From: Agrobacterium vaccinii
Lineage (GTDB): Bacteria; Pseudomonadota; Alphaproteobacteria; Rhizobiales; Rhizobiaceae
Direction: 5' to 3'
NCBI RefSeq assembly: GCF_021310995.1
Contig: NZ_CP054151.1
Span: forward strand, 372,001-436,000
DNA: 64,000 nt
This document shows, piece by piece, positions 36,956 to 47,674 of the stretch. Every line of letters starts with the position of its first letter. The first letter of the stretch is position 1. The position numbers were made by a program, and so were the translations under genes. The notes under the pieces were generated by a model. The model did not search any database. It saw only the letters and a program-made list of their open reading frames with translations, and was not told the origin of the DNA.

Positions 36956-37076
36956 TTTGGCTGCGTGGTCTTGAAAGCCGCGCAGCCAAAATGACGAACG
37001 GCATACAACAGATATTCCATGCCGTTCCGCGCAGTCCAAACGCCCAATTACGATAACCGCTTCATGGAAAGCGGTT
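36956..37076 (+). repeat. Three tandem hairpins between ugpB and ugpA
   Basis: Stem 1 is TTTGGCTGCG (36956-36965) / CGCAGCCAAA (36981-36990). Stem 2 is AACGGCAT (36997-37004) / ATGCCGTT (37019-37026). Stem 3 is AACCGCTT (37055-37062) / AAGCGGTT (37069-37076). All arms are perfect. Together they occupy most of the 198-bp ugpB-ugpA gap. They have different sequences, so this is not a simple repeated element. A role in mRNA processing or partial termination is likely. Confidence 0.72.
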
Positions 37077-37148
37077 CGGTACCCTAGAATTTTTATGCCA
37101 TTCCATTCGCAGAGCCGATTGCTGGACCTGTGCTAAAGGAGCCCGACT

Positions 37149-38030
37149 TTGCAAAGCGTCGTCTTTCCAAACAAGATTCTTCCCTACTTTTTGGTCGCTC
37201 CGCAGATCATTCTGACCGTCGTGTTCTTCTTCTGGCCCGCAAGTCAGGCGCTCTACCAATCTGCAATGCGCGAAGACCCGTTCGGGTTACAGAGCACGTT
37301 CGTTGGCTTTGCGAATTTCTCCGCCATTCTGGCTGATCCGAACTATCTTCACGCGCTTCAAGTCACAGTCGTTTTCAGCATTGCGACGGCGTTGCTTTCC
37401 ATGGGCGTTGCCCTGCTGTTGGCGACGGCGGCGGATCTGGTGGTGCGCGGCAAGGGCTTCTATCGCACGATGATGATCATCCCATACGCAGTGGCACCTG
37501 CCGTGGCGGGCATGCTGTGGCTGTTCATGTTCAATCCCGCCATGGGCACCTTCGCCTATATTCTGCGCAGGAACGGCATTGCATGGGACCCGCTGCTGGA
37601 TGGAAATCAGGCCATGACGCTGGTGGTTGCCGCAGCCGCCTGGAAGCAGATCAGCTACAATTTCCTGTTTTTCGTAGCAGGCCTCCAAGCCATTCCAAAA
37701 TCGCTGCTCGAAGCAGCGGCAATCGATGGTGCGCGTGGCGCGCGCCGGTTCTGGACGATCATCTTCCCGCTTCTGGCGCCGACGACGTTCTTCCTGCTGG
37801 TCGTCAACACCGTCTACGCTTTCTTCGACACCTTCGGCATCATCCACTCGGTTACCGGTGGCGGCCCGGCAAAGGCGACAGAAACGCTGGTCTACAAGGT
37901 TTACAATGACGGCTTCGTCAACCTGAACCTCGGCTCATCGGCTGCGCAATCCGTGGTGCTGATGGTTATCGTCATCGCGCTGACGGCATTCCAGTTCCGC
38001 TTTGTCGAGCGGCGCGTACATTACGGTTGA
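37149..38030 (+). CDS. ugpA: sn-Glycerol-3-phosphate ABC transporter permease
   Basis: 293 residues starting at the TTG/ATG-like codon at 37149 after AAAGGAG; the protein begins with the motif [20 protein letters not shown] typical of UgpA. About six membrane spans follow, and the EAA loop reads [27 protein letters not shown]. It ends with the UgpA-type [13 protein letters not shown]. It is separated from ugpB by hairpins and from ugpE by 10 bases. It forms the channel with UgpE. Confidence 0.92.
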   Translation: MQSVVFPNKILPYFLVAPQIILTVVFFFWPASQALYQSAMREDPFGLQSTFVGFANFSAILADPNYLHALQVTVVFSIATALLSMGVALLLATAADLVVRGKGFYRTMMIIPYAVAPAVAGMLWLFMFNPAMGTFAYILRRNGIAWDPLLDGNQAMTLVVAAAAWKQISYNFLFFVAGLQAIPKSLLEAAAIDGARGARRFWTIIFPLLAPTTFFLLVVNTVYAFFDTFGIIHSVTGGGPAKATETLVYKVYNDGFVNLNLGSSAAQSVVLMVIVIALTAFQFRFVERRVHYG

Positions 38031-38040
38031 GGCAAGCACA

Positions 38041-38889
38041 ATGATCCAGAACCGCCCCGTCGCAACCCTCATGGCGCATCTGATGCTGATCCTCGGCATC
38101 GTGATCGTCGCCTTCCCGATCTACTACACCTTCATCGCATCGTCGGCGACATCCACCGATATTCTGCGCCCGCCCCTGTCACTCCTACCCGCCGGGCATC
38201 TGGCTGAAAATTACCGCGAGGCGATCTCAGGCGGCGTCGAGCGCGTCGTGGGTGTCAGCCTTGAACGGCTACTGTTTAACAGCTTCGTGGTGGCGGTCGC
38301 CATTGCCATTGGCAAGATCATAATCTCTTTCCTGTCGGCTTTCGCCATCGTCTTCTTCCGTTTTCCTTTCCGCATGGGCTTCTTCTGGATGATTTTCATC
38401 ACGCTGATGCTGCCGGTGGAGGTGCGTATTCTGCCGACCTACAAGGTTATCGTCGATCTCGGCCTGCTCAACACCTATGCGGGTTTGACGCTGCCGCTGA
38501 TGGCATCGGCCACGGCCACCTTCCTGTTCCGGCAGTTTTTCCTGACGATACCTGGCGAAATGGTGGAGGCAGCGCGTATCGACAATGCCGGGCCGTTCCG
38601 TTTTATGCGCGATATTTTGCTGCCGCTATCGACAACGAATATCGCGGCCCTGTTCGTGATCCTCTTCATCTACGGCTGGACGCAGTATCTGTGGCCGCTT
38701 CTGGTGACGGATCGCGCTGAAATGAACACGATTATTATCGGCCTGCGCCGCATGGTGGATTTCACCGACGCCTCGACACCGTGGAATTATGTGATGGTCA
38801 CAGCGATCCTCGCGATCATCCCACCTGTCATCGTCGTGGTGCTGATGCAGCGCTGGTTTGTCAAAGGTTTGGTGGAGACTGAAAAGTAA
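38041..38889 (+). CDS. ugpE: sn-Glycerol-3-phosphate ABC transporter permease
   Basis: 282 residues from the ATG at 38041, with GAGG 8 bases upstream. The N-terminus [32 protein letters not shown] is typical of UgpE. The EAA loop is [25 protein letters not shown]. Its stop overlaps the ugpC start by one base (TAATG). It pairs with UgpA in the inner membrane. Confidence 0.93.
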   Translation: MIQNRPVATLMAHLMLILGIVIVAFPIYYTFIASSATSTDILRPPLSLLPAGHLAENYREAISGGVERVVGVSLERLLFNSFVVAVAIAIGKIIISFLSAFAIVFFRFPFRMGFFWMIFITLMLPVEVRILPTYKVIVDLGLLNTYAGLTLPLMASATATFLFRQFFLTIPGEMVEAARIDNAGPFRFMRDILLPLSTTNIAALFVILFIYGWTQYLWPLLVTDRAEMNTIIIGLRRMVDFTDASTPWNYVMVTAILAIIPPVIVVVLMQRWFVKGLVETEK

Positions 38890-39929
38890 TGGCGACAATC
38901 GAACTCAAAGACGTTCGCAAGGTCTATAGCGGCAATGTCGAAGCGATCAAAGGCGTATCGCTGAGCATTCAGGATGGCGAGATGATCGTGCTCGTCGGCC
39001 CTTCCGGCTGTGGCAAATCCACCTTGTTGCGTATGGTGGCCGGATTGGAAAGCATCAGTTCTGGCGATGTCGAGATATCGGGCAAGCGCGTCAACGATCT
39101 GGAACCGGCAAAACGCGATATCGCCATGGTATTCCAGAACTACGCGCTCTATCCGCATATGACGGTGCGACAGAATCTTGCTTATGGCCTAAAGAACCGT
39201 AATACGCCGAAAGACGAGATTGACCGCCGTATCACGGATGCAGCGCGTGCACTCGAAATCGAACAGTATCTGGAGCGCAAGCCTCGGCAATTGTCCGGCG
39301 GTCAGCGCCAGCGCGTGGCCATGGGTCGTGCCATCGTGCGCAAGCCTTCCGCGTTCCTTTTCGATGAACCACTATCGAACCTGGATGCCAAGCTGCGTGT
39401 GCAGATGCGCGTCGAAATCCGCCGTCTGCAACGCTCGCTCGCCACGACCAGCATCTACGTCACCCATGATCAGATGGAAGCGATGACGCTGGCTGATCGC
39501 CTGGTCGTGCTCAACGCAGGCCGGATCGAGCAGGTCGGTACGCCGATCGAACTCTATGAAAAGCCAGCCACCAGCTTCGTCGCGACGTTCATCGGTTCTC
39601 CATCGATGAACCTGTTACCGCTCAACGGCACCGTCTGGAACGCGCCAGCAAACGGCACCATACCAGCCAATGCGGCAACCATCGGCATCCGCCCCGAAGA
39701 CATCACCATTGTCTCGGACACCTCGACCAGTCCTTTCGAGATACCGGTCAAGGTGGCAGCCGTCGAACTGGTGGGCGCGGAAAGCTACGTCCACGGCGAA
39801 ATGTCTGATGGCAACGCCATCGTCTTCCGCGTGCCCGGTCGCTCAGCCATCGAGATCGCAGAGACACTAACCATCACCGCCGACCCCTCGCGTTTTCACC
39901 TGTTCGACGCGGACGGAAAGCGCATCTGA
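38889..39929 (+). CDS. ugpC: sn-Glycerol-3-phosphate ABC transporter ATP-binding protein
   Basis: 346 residues. GPSGCGKST is at residues 37-45, signature [15 protein letters not shown] and Walker [15 protein letters not shown], followed by the MalK-type OB domain with IGIRPEDI and [14 protein letters not shown]. It completes ugpBAEC, and a hairpin follows the stop. It is similar to the ATPase at 25575-26666 but clearly a separate gene dedicated to this operon. Confidence 0.93.
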   Translation: MATIELKDVRKVYSGNVEAIKGVSLSIQDGEMIVLVGPSGCGKSTLLRMVAGLESISSGDVEISGKRVNDLEPAKRDIAMVFQNYALYPHMTVRQNLAYGLKNRNTPKDEIDRRITDAARALEIEQYLERKPRQLSGGQRQRVAMGRAIVRKPSAFLFDEPLSNLDAKLRVQMRVEIRRLQRSLATTSIYVTHDQMEAMTLADRLVVLNAGRIEQVGTPIELYEKPATSFVATFIGSPSMNLLPLNGTVWNAPANGTIPANAATIGIRPEDITIVSDTSTSPFEIPVKVAAVELVGAESYVHGEMSDGNAIVFRVPGRSAIEIAETLTITADPSRFHLFDADGKRI

Positions 39930-39934
39930 GATCG

Positions 39935-39956
39935 CTCCCCGGTCAAAATCGGGGAG
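39935..39956. terminator. Hairpin between convergent ugpC and RND pump genes
   Basis: CTCCCCG (39935-39941) / CGGGGAG (39950-39956) with an 8-base loop and a short T tail. It fits exactly between the stops at 39929 and 39960, so it may serve both directions. Confidence 0.65.
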
Positions 39957-39959
39957 ATT

Positions 39960-42900
39960 TCACTGCGTGACGGGCTCGGGGTGTCTGCGCGTCCACAGCG
40001 ATTTGAGAAACTCCGAGAACCGCTCCACCTCCACGAAAATGACAGGCGTCATGAACAGTGTAAGCACCTGACTGACAATCAGGCCGCCAACGACGGCGAT
40101 GCCAAGCGGCTGGCGCAGTTCGGAGCTTGCGCCGGTGCCAAGCGCAATGGGTAGCGCGCCAAACAAGGCGCAGAACGTCGTCATCATGATCGGACGCAGA
40201 CGCCGCACGGCCGCTTCGTGAATGGCGTCGAGCGTTGGCATATGCTCGTCGCGTTGCAAGGTAAGGGCCACGTCGATCATCATGATCGCGTTTTTCTTGA
40301 CGATCCCGATCAGCATCAGAAGACCGATAAGCGCGATGATCGAAAGGTCGAAGCCGAAGAGCTTCAGCGTCAACAACGCTCCGAATGCCGCCGATGGCAG
40401 ACCTGACAGGATGGTCAGCGGATGCAGGAAGCTTTCGTAGAAGACCCCGAGAACGATGTAGATCGTCAAGATTGCGGCGCCGATCAGGAGGCCGGTGCTG
40501 TCACTGGTCTGCTTGAAAATCTGCGCTGCACCGGCAAGGTTGGTGGTGACGGAGGACGGCAGCTGTATCTGCTGCTTCAGGGCATCGATCTGCGCTGTCG
40601 CCGTACCCAGTGAAACGCCAGCGGGCAGGTTGAACGACAGGGTAACGGACGTCAGCTGGCCGGTTTGGTTGACCGTGACGGGTCCGGGCTTGCGGGTGAT
40701 GGTCGCGAAGCTCGACAATGGCACAAGCGTTCCCGAGGAGGAGGCCACTCGTAGGGAAGCAAGGGATTGCTCTGTCCAGTCGACGGACTGATCATATTCG
40801 ATAATGACATCGTAGCTGTTGCCCGTCGTCTGGATTTGCGTGGCGACATAGCTGCCAAAGGCGGCTTCCAGCGTCTTGCGAAGGCTTTCAGAGGTCACAC
40901 CGAGGCTGTTTGCGCGATCCTTGTCCACTTCCACATGCGCCTGAAGCGCGTTGTCCTGCAAGTCGGAGGCCACATCGACGAAGTAGCTGCTATCGGCGCG
41001 CATGGCGTCACCCAGCGTCTGCGACCATTGCCGTGCGGCGCTGGCATCGATGGATTGCAGAACGACCTGATAAAGGCTCTGGGTGCTGCGGCCACCGAAA
41101 CGCAGGCTCTGCTGCGGGGTGATGAAGGTTTTGAGACCGGCGATTCCAGCCAACGAACGTCTGAGGCTGGCCAGTGTCGTTTCGAGAGCCGGGCGTTGAT
41201 CGGCAGGCTTGAGCTGCACCAGCAACGTGCCGGAATTGAGTGCCGAACCGCCGGGACCTGAACCGAGGGTGGATGTGACATGCGCGACGGCGGGATCAGC
41301 CGACAAAATGGTGGCCGCTTGCGACTGAAGCCCGCTCATCGCCTTGTAGGAAATGTCTTGCCGGGCCTGCGTCGAGACCGTCAGCAGGCCGATGTCTTCG
41401 GTTGGGAAGAAGCTGCGGGCAAGGCTGGAAAACATCCAGCCGGAGCCGACCAGCGTCAGCAGGAACATGATGATAACAACGAAGCGGTGCCGCAGACACC
41501 AGCCGACAGAGCTGCCATAGGCATCCGTCGCGCGGTCGAACAGCGTCTTCTTCGGATTCTCCGGCGGCGCGTGATGGGGTAGACGTGCGGCGAGCATCGG
41601 CGTGACGGTGAGCGAAACCAACGCCGACGACATGATGGCGAGCGTTACCACGACGCCGAATTCGTTGAGAACGCGCCCGACGATTCCTCCCATCAAGAGA
41701 ATAGGCAGAAAGACCGCGACGAGCGATATGGACATGGAAATGATGGTGCCGGTCACTTCGCTGGCACCTTCGATGGCAGCCTGAAACGGCGGCATGCCCT
41801 CTTCGACCTTTCGGACGATGTTCTCCAGCATGACGATGGCATCATCCACCACGAGACCCACCGAGAGTGTCAGCCCGAGCAGCGAGATGTTGTCGATGGA
41901 AAAGCCCAGCGCGTACATGGCACCGAGTGTCGCGACCAGCGAGAGAGGCACGGCAAGGCCAGGGATGAACGTTGCCCAGACCTGGCGCAGAAACAGGTAG
42001 ATGACCAGAATGACGAGGCCAAGCGTGACCATCAACGTCATCTCGACATCGCCGACGGCAGCCCGAATGGAGACAGATGCGTCGTTGACGACGTTGATGT
42101 GCATGTTTGCAGGCAAACTGGCCTGCAATTCCGGGAGCTTCGCCTTGATGGCATCGACCACGGCGACGGTGTTTGCACCCGGCTGGCGCTGCACGGACAG
42201 CACGATGGCAGGCGTGCCGTCCAGCCAGCTGCCCTGATTGACGACCTCCACGCTGTCGTTGACGGTGGCGACGTCCTGCAAACGCACGATGCGACCGTTC
42301 GGGTTGGCGATGATGAGCGTGCTGAAGGACGCGGCATCGGTGCGCTGGGTCGATGCGTCAAGCGTCAACGCCTGCGACGAATTCTGGAGCGTGCCGATCG
42401 GAGACTGGTCGTTGGCGGCAGCGAGCGTGTCTGAAAGACCGTCCAGAGAAATGCCGCGACTGGCAAGCTTCGACGGATCGACCTCGACGCGCACAGCATA
42501 GGTCTTCGCGCCGAAAATCTGTGCCTGGGCGACGCCGGAAATCGTCGATAGCGCCGGAGAAATGACGTTTTCCGCCAGATCGTCCATTTTGGTGAGTTCG
42601 GCCCCATCGCCCGTCACGGCTAAGATGATGACGGCGGCATCTGCCGGGTTTGCCTTACGGTAACTTGGCGGCGATGTCATGTTATCGGGCAATTGCCGCT
42701 GGGTGCGGGCAATGGCGGCTTGCACGTCGGCAGCGGCGGCATCGATATTGCGCGAAAGATTGAACTGGATGGTGATCTGGGTGCTGCCCAGCGACGAACT
42801 CGCGGTGATCGTATCGATACCGGCAATGGTTTCGAACTGCTTGATAAGCGGCGTGGCAACGGAACTCGCCATCGTATCCGGTGCGGCACCGGCAAGCTGT

Positions 42901-43046
42901 GCGGACACGTTGATGGTGGGGAAGTCGGCCTGCGGCAGGGCGGCGACCGGCAAGTTGCGATAGGCGGAAACACCGGCCAGAAGAACGCCGATCATCAGCA
43001 GGATCGTCGCCACTGGCCTGCGGATGAATATTTCAGAAATATTCAT
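39960..43046 (-). CDS. RND efflux pump inner-membrane transporter (HAE1 family, MdtB/MdtC-like)
   Basis: 1028 residues with the typical start MNISEIFIRRPVATILLMIG. It has the twelve-span AcrB plan with two large periplasmic loops. GLVVDDAIVMLENIVRKVEEG carries the paired proton-relay aspartates, and the second half has GIVKKNAIMMIDVALTLQRD. It resembles the MdtB/MdtC branch more than AcrB, yet only one pump gene is present. Its ATG overlaps the adaptor stop (ATGA at 43043-43046). No outer-membrane channel gene is adjacent, so a TolC-like protein must be supplied from elsewhere. Confidence 0.94.
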   Translation of the reverse strand: MNISEIFIRRPVATILLMIGVLLAGVSAYRNLPVAALPQADFPTINVSAQLAGAAPDTMASSVATPLIKQFETIAGIDTITASSSLGSTQITIQFNLSRNIDAAAADVQAAIARTQRQLPDNMTSPPSYRKANPADAAVIILAVTGDGAELTKMDDLAENVISPALSTISGVAQAQIFGAKTYAVRVEVDPSKLASRGISLDGLSDTLAAANDQSPIGTLQNSSQALTLDASTQRTDAASFSTLIIANPNGRIVRLQDVATVNDSVEVVNQGSWLDGTPAIVLSVQRQPGANTVAVVDAIKAKLPELQASLPANMHINVVNDASVSIRAAVGDVEMTLMVTLGLVILVIYLFLRQVWATFIPGLAVPLSLVATLGAMYALGFSIDNISLLGLTLSVGLVVDDAIVMLENIVRKVEEGMPPFQAAIEGASEVTGTIISMSISLVAVFLPILLMGGIVGRVLNEFGVVVTLAIMSSALVSLTVTPMLAARLPHHAPPENPKKTLFDRATDAYGSSVGWCLRHRFVVIIMFLLTLVGSGWMFSSLARSFFPTEDIGLLTVSTQARQDISYKAMSGLQSQAATILSADPAVAHVTSTLGSGPGGSALNSGTLLVQLKPADQRPALETTLASLRRSLAGIAGLKTFITPQQSLRFGGRSTQSLYQVVLQSIDASAARQWSQTLGDAMRADSSYFVDVASDLQDNALQAHVEVDKDRANSLGVTSESLRKTLEAAFGSYVATQIQTTGNSYDVIIEYDQSVDWTEQSLASLRVASSSGTLVPLSSFATITRKPGPVTVNQTGQLTSVTLSFNLPAGVSLGTATAQIDALKQQIQLPSSVTTNLAGAAQIFKQTSDSTGLLIGAAILTIYIVLGVFYESFLHPLTILSGLPSAAFGALLTLKLFGFDLSIIALIGLLMLIGIVKKNAIMMIDVALTLQRDEHMPTLDAIHEAAVRRLRPIMMTTFCALFGALPIALGTGASSELRQPLGIAVVGGLIVSQVLTLFMTPVIFVEVERFSEFLKSLWTRRHPEPVTQ

Positions 43047-44293
43047 AGCGCAGCCCCATTTTGGGAAATCTTGGCGCCAGCATCTGCGCCTTCACTCGGG
43101 TTTTTCACCATCACATGGCTGCCGTTCGTCAGGCTGGCCTGACCTTCGGTGACCAGAGCGTCGCCTTCCTTCAGCCCGTCCGAAACACCGGCGAGATTGC
43201 CGTTGCTGAGCGCCACGGTCACCTTGCGCTGTTCGACGGTATTATCAGGCTTGACCACGAAGCTGCTGTAGCCGTCGGAATGCGGCTGAAGGGCCACCAT
43301 GGGTACGATAACCAGATTGTCTGCCTGCCCGGCATTGACCGAGACCTTGAGCGACTGGCCGGGCCAGAACCTTTCAGCATGATTTTCCAGCAGCATGCGC
43401 AGTTTGAATGTGCCCGAGGCCGCGTCGACATTGTTGTCTATGAACACGATCTTGCCGGTGGCGGGACTATTATCGGCACCCGCTTGCGTCGGCGTGACGT
43501 CTGCGGTCAGGCTGTTGTTTGCCATGGTCGAGCGGATAAGGTCGAGGTCTGGCTCCGGCAGCACGAACTCCGCATAGACGGGCCGCATCTGCGTCAACTG
43601 AGCTACATTCGCGCCCGGTGCGACATAGGCGCCTGCTGAAAACAAGACAGCGCCCAGCTTGCCATCGAATGGCGCCCTGATCTGGGTTTGCGACAGGGTG
43701 ACATTATCTGCGGCGATATTAGCCTGATCGACCAGCAGGGTTGCTGCAGCCTGTTTGGCGGTGGCGCTGGCATCACTGACCTGCTGCTGGGTGTCTACGC
43801 CGGTTTTGGCCAAAGTCTCGACCCTGCTCAGAGTGGCATTGGCGGAATCCAGCGTGGCTTGATCCTTGGCAAGCTGCGCCTGATCGCGTTGGATATTGGC
43901 CTTGATCGTTCTGTCATCGATCTGCACCAAGAGATCGCCTGCCTTGACCTCCGCGCCATCCTTGGCCAGCACATTGGCAACGATGCCGGAAATGGGGCTG
44001 GTCAGCGCTGTAGACGCCACGGGCACGATGGTGCCGATGGTCTGTCGCGTGACCGGCAACGAGCCGGATTTCGCAACGGCAACCGTCACGGTAATGGTGC
44101 GCCCGCCTGCCTGACCTCCTCCACCACGCCTGTCGCCGTTTTTAGACTGGCTGCCGCCGGATGCGTGCGCGCTTTCCTGCGGAGCCGCAGTTTGGCTCGC
44201 CCAGGCTGGCAAATAGGGTTGGAGATCGCTGCGGTAGACAAAAAGCAGAGCAGAAATCGCTGCGACTACCACAAAGGTCATAATGTACTTCAT
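43043..44293 (-). CDS. RND efflux periplasmic adaptor (membrane fusion protein, MdtA-like)
   Basis: 416 residues. An N-terminal membrane anchor MKYIMTFVVVAAISALLFVY is followed by a glycine-rich linker (GDRRGGGGQAGGR). The lipoyl halves are TSPISGIVANVLAKDGAEVKAGDLLVQID and ITQIRAPFDGKLG-like, the central hairpin is a coiled coil around residues 135-185, and a beta-barrel and membrane-proximal domain end the protein. It links the inner-membrane pump to an outer-membrane channel. The RBS AAAGGACT lies before the ATG, and the gene is first in the two-gene operon. Confidence 0.92.
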   Translation of the reverse strand: MKYIMTFVVVAAISALLFVYRSDLQPYLPAWASQTAAPQESAHASGGSQSKNGDRRGGGGQAGGRTITVTVAVAKSGSLPVTRQTIGTIVPVASTALTSPISGIVANVLAKDGAEVKAGDLLVQIDDRTIKANIQRDQAQLAKDQATLDSANATLSRVETLAKTGVDTQQQVSDASATAKQAAATLLVDQANIAADNVTLSQTQIRAPFDGKLGAVLFSAGAYVAPGANVAQLTQMRPVYAEFVLPEPDLDLIRSTMANNSLTADVTPTQAGADNSPATGKIVFIDNNVDAASGTFKLRMLLENHAERFWPGQSLKVSVNAGQADNLVIVPMVALQPHSDGYSSFVVKPDNTVEQRKVTVALSNGNLAGVSDGLKEGDALVTEGQASLTNGSHVMVKNPSEGADAGAKISQNGAAL

Positions 44294-44648
44294 ACGGAAG
44301 TCCTTTGGAGGATGTTAATCCGATGGACAGAAGGCACGTCATATGTCGCAGAGCGGACTTCGTTGAGCTTGGTCACTGAAGATCAGTTTCGCTTTACTCA
44401 CTCCGGCATCATTCCGCAGACAGTATAATTCATTAGAAATGACGGTTGTACTACGCCTCGCAAATCCCGCCGAATACCACCCTCAATGCGCGACTTGCAC
44501 CCGACGCAAGTGCCGTTGCTTCCTGCAACACTAAACGCTCGAAACACTGAAAACGGAAGGTGGTGGAAGATTAAATTACTGTAATCTGTGACAAATTTAG
44601 AAAATTATGAAATGCAGATTGGCGCGTAATTGCGCTGGCGCAACAGGT
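44294..44648. other. Non-coding gap upstream of the RND operon
   Basis: 355 bases with no convincing coding frame. It must hold the RND operon promoter (reading left) and the 3' end of the phytase-like gene. A small perfect hairpin TTGCGC (44630-44635) / GCGCAA (44638-44643) stands just after that gene's stop but lacks a T-run. The middle part (about 44560-44620) is A/T-rich. No regulator gene (TetR, LysR or MarR) is present beside the pump. Confidence 0.6.
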
Positions 44649-45653
44649 TCAGTCCGTCAGTCTAAACTCCAACATGACGTTTCGCTGTAAAAAAGAGTGA
44701 TTGTCATCGGACACCAGAATGATGCGGCGGGTACCATCTGACCCCTCTATGACATCCATGCCTTCCATGTTGTCGATCTGGTTCGACAAATCGGCTTCGA
44801 TGAGGATGTCTCCGTCCACGACCGCACCGGGCCTGATCGTGTCGCCCTTGATGCGGCGGATGCGCATGCCGACGCCTTGCGCAAAATTGAAGCGGCGCTC
44901 CAGAAGCACCAGATCGCCATCGGCGAGGAAAACGCCATCCGTGACCGAATAAGAACTGTCCTTCACCACCGCGAACAGGCCCTTACGCGGCCCCTCCAAA
45001 ACGGCAGCGAAGAGATGACCTCCGCTGTCGAGGCTGGCCTCTGCCACGGTGACCATGGCACCTTTCAAAAGTCCATCGGAGGGGGAAAGCGCCAAGGTCT
45101 CCATGCCCGCATTGCGACGAAACTCGCTGTCAGGGATGAGATGCGGCAAACGCCCCACGGGCTTTGCCGTAGCGCGACCTTCAATGGGGTAGATGCCGAT
45201 CCGGGGTCGTTGTTCGTAACTGACGAAGGCCTGCCCCCTGCGCAGAGCCAGCCCTTCTGCGTCCATATCGACCTTGCGCTTCGCTTCCTGCCCGTTTTCG
45301 TCCAGCATCGGATCGATCTGGACATGCGAGAGCCCGGCAAGCTTGCCGGATGAGCCACGCTCGATGGCACCACTCAGCCAGTGACCGGTGTCCAGCACGG
45401 CTAGAAAGTTCTTGCCGTCTTCCATGAAGCGAATGCTGGAGATGGCACCGAAAAGCGGCTCGGGGGACTTCAGGATCAATCCACCGACAAATTCCAGCTT
45501 CCCGAACCGGGTCTGTTCAGAGCCGACCTTGAAGGCAGAGATAGGAGTGGCGGTGACCGTAACGTCAACGGTGGACGCGGCCATTGCGGATGGATAGAGC
45601 GCCGAAAGGGCGAGCAGCATGCCCGTGAAGGCAGCCCTGACAGACGGCATCAT
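44649..45653 (-). CDS. Secreted esterase-like/phytase-like beta-propeller protein
   Basis: 334 residues. Signal peptide MMPSVRAAFTGMLLALSALYPSAMA, cleavage near residue 25. The mature protein fits the esterase-like-activity-of-phytase family: FGAISSIRFMEDGKNFLAVLDTGHW, DMDAEGLALRRGQAFVSYEQRPRI, RNAGMETLALSPSDG and IDNMEGMDVIEGSDGTRRIILVSDDNHS, with the acidic E/D pairs typical of this group. The substrate is not established for most members. It starts 18 bases after the cobT stop, so it may be co-transcribed with cobST, though a functional link is not apparent. Confidence 0.82.
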   Translation of the reverse strand: MMPSVRAAFTGMLLALSALYPSAMAASTVDVTVTATPISAFKVGSEQTRFGKLEFVGGLILKSPEPLFGAISSIRFMEDGKNFLAVLDTGHWLSGAIERGSSGKLAGLSHVQIDPMLDENGQEAKRKVDMDAEGLALRRGQAFVSYEQRPRIGIYPIEGRATAKPVGRLPHLIPDSEFRRNAGMETLALSPSDGLLKGAMVTVAEASLDSGGHLFAAVLEGPRKGLFAVVKDSSYSVTDGVFLADGDLVLLERRFNFAQGVGMRIRRIKGDTIRPGAVVDGDILIEADLSNQIDNMEGMDVIEGSDGTRRIILVSDDNHSFLQRNVMLEFRLTD

Positions 45654-45671
45654 CGCGGGCTGCCTGCCAGA

Positions 45672-47576
45672 TTAAACGGCACGGCGCATCCTGCCGCCGC
45701 GGCGCGGAGCCGTGCTGGTATCTTCGAACAGAGCGGCGAGCTGCTCCGTCATCGCACCGGCCAACTCGTCCGCATCCACGATGGTGACGGCGCGGCGATA
45801 ATAACGTGTCACATCATGCCCGATGCCGATGGCCAGCAATTCGACGGAGGAGCGCGTTTCGATCTGCTCGATGACGGCGCGAAGATGCCGTTCCAGATAG
45901 TTGCCGGGATTGACCGACAAGGTGGAATCATCCACCGGCGCACCGTCCGAGATCATCATCATGATCTTGCGCTGCTCGGGGCGATTGATCAGGCGGTTGT
46001 GGGCCCACATCAGGGCTTCCCCGTCGATATTCTCTTTCAGCAGGCCCTCGCGCATCATCAGACCGAGATTGCGCCGCGCCCGACGCCAAGGGGCATCGGC
46101 GGATTTGTAGACGATGTGGCGCAGATCGTTCAGGCGACCGGGTGACGGTTGCTTGCCACCGGCCAGCCACTGCTCGCGCGACTGTCCACCCTTCCAGGCC
46201 TTGGTCGTGAAGCCGAGAATTTCGACCTTGACGCCGGACCGTTCCAGCGTGCGCGCCAGAATATCGGCGCAGGTGGCGGCAACCGTGATCGGGCGACCGC
46301 GCATGGAGCCGGAATTATCGATGACCAGCGACACGACCGTATCGCGGAACTTCGTATCGCGTTCCTTTTTGAAGGACAGCGGCTGCATCGGATCGATGAT
46401 AAGGCGAACCAGACGCGCCGGATCGAGATAACCCTCTTCCAGATCGAAGTCCCAGGAGCGGTTCTGCTGTGCCATCAGACGGCGCTGCAAACGGTTGGCT
46501 AAGCGACCAACAGCACCCTGCAAATGCGCAAGCTGCTTGTCGAGGAAGGCGCGAAGGCGATCCAACTCGGCTTCGTCACAGAGCTCCTCGGCAGAAATCT
46601 CCTCATCGAACTCCTGCGTGAAGATGCGGTAATCGACCTTCTCGTTGAAATCATCGAAGGGGCTGTTGGGGCGGCGTGTTTCACCCGGTGTTTCGGAATC
46701 CTCATCGAGGTCGTCGGACATTTCGTCCTCAGACATCTCGGCGCCATCCATTTCGCCGTCTTCCATCTGCTCCTGAGAGGCTTCGCTCTCTTCGGCAGGG
46801 GCGGCATCGGAGCCGGCTTCCTCTTCGACCTGCTCGTCCTGCGTTTCGTTGCTGGCGGGCTGGTCTTCTTCGCTCTCGGTTTCCTGGCTTTCGGGCTGAT
46901 CTTCTTCGTCGCCGAAATCCTCCGCCATCTGCATGGAGGTCAGCATCTTGCGGATGAGCCTGGAGAATGCCTTCTGGTCTTCGACAACGGTCGAGATGTC
47001 GCGAAGGTCGGCAGAGGCCTTGTCTTCGATGAAAGGACGCCAGAGGTCGAGCACCTTGCCGGCGCTTTCAGGCGGCTTTTCGCCGGTCAGCTTCTCGCGA
47101 ACCATCATCGCCACGGCTTCCGCCAGCGGCGCATCTTCCTGGGTATTGATGTTGACGAAATTCGCTTTGGCGTATTTCTCGGTGTTCATGGCGCGGATGT
47201 TGGAGGCCATGCCAGGCATGCGCTGGGCACCGATGGATTCGACACGCGCCTGCTCAACAGCGTCGAAGATCAGCCGTGCATCCGGCCCCTGCGGTGCCAT
47301 GCTGGCGTGAACATCGGCGTCGTGGCAGGCAAGGCGCAGAGCCATGGAATCGCCCAGACCACGGGTCACCGCGATTTCCTGGGCAGTCGGCTTCTTGGAG
47401 ATTTCCGGCAGGCGCATGCGCTCACCGGCAAGACCCGGGCGTTCGTTGGCGAAGACGACTTCGACTTCGCTGTCACCAGCGATAGAGCGGACGCATCCTG
47501 TGATAGCCTGACGCAGCGGTTCTGCGTCGATCATCATTCCGGATTTGGGTCTCACATTGTCGCCGCGGCCTGCCAT
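45672..47576 (-). CDS. cobT: Aerobic cobaltochelatase subunit CobT
   Basis: 634 residues, the length of rhizobial CobT. The N-terminal CobT domain is at about 1-215. A strongly acidic linker at 219-298 (repeats of [22 protein letters not shown]) is followed by a VWA domain with MIDAS motif DNSGS at 420-424 ([13 protein letters not shown]). With CobS it forms the ATP-dependent chaperone ring that helps CobN insert cobalt into hydrogenobyrinic acid a,c-diamide. The cobN gene is not in the window. Upstream on the same strand are cobS (98-base gap) and the J-domain gene. Confidence 0.96.
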   Translation of the reverse strand: MAGRGDNVRPKSGMMIDAEPLRQAITGCVRSIAGDSEVEVVFANERPGLAGERMRLPEISKKPTAQEIAVTRGLGDSMALRLACHDADVHASMAPQGPDARLIFDAVEQARVESIGAQRMPGMASNIRAMNTEKYAKANFVNINTQEDAPLAEAVAMMVREKLTGEKPPESAGKVLDLWRPFIEDKASADLRDISTVVEDQKAFSRLIRKMLTSMQMAEDFGDEEDQPESQETESEEDQPASNETQDEQVEEEAGSDAAPAEESEASQEQMEDGEMDGAEMSEDEMSDDLDEDSETPGETRRPNSPFDDFNEKVDYRIFTQEFDEEISAEELCDEAELDRLRAFLDKQLAHLQGAVGRLANRLQRRLMAQQNRSWDFDLEEGYLDPARLVRLIIDPMQPLSFKKERDTKFRDTVVSLVIDNSGSMRGRPITVAATCADILARTLERSGVKVEILGFTTKAWKGGQSREQWLAGGKQPSPGRLNDLRHIVYKSADAPWRRARRNLGLMMREGLLKENIDGEALMWAHNRLINRPEQRKIMMMISDGAPVDDSTLSVNPGNYLERHLRAVIEQIETRSSVELLAIGIGHDVTRYYRRAVTIVDADELAGAMTEQLAALFEDTSTAPRRGGRMRRAV

Positions 47577-47674
47577 GGTCTTTCCTGTCGATTCTGAACG
47601 TCACCCACCTGCGCATTCGCAGACAGGGTGACGTCTTCAACTCATCGGTGATGTCCTCGGAAGTGCCGGGGAGA

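Noticed and set aside
36956..37076. REP/BIME or mobile palindromic repeat between ugpB and ugpA
   Set aside because: The three stems do not share sequence with each other or with other gaps in the window, so they are not copies of one element.
46524..47597. 357-codon plus-strand frame with a hydrophobic stretch opposite cobT
   Set aside because: The hydrophobic run is simply the complement of the acidic linker codons of CobT.
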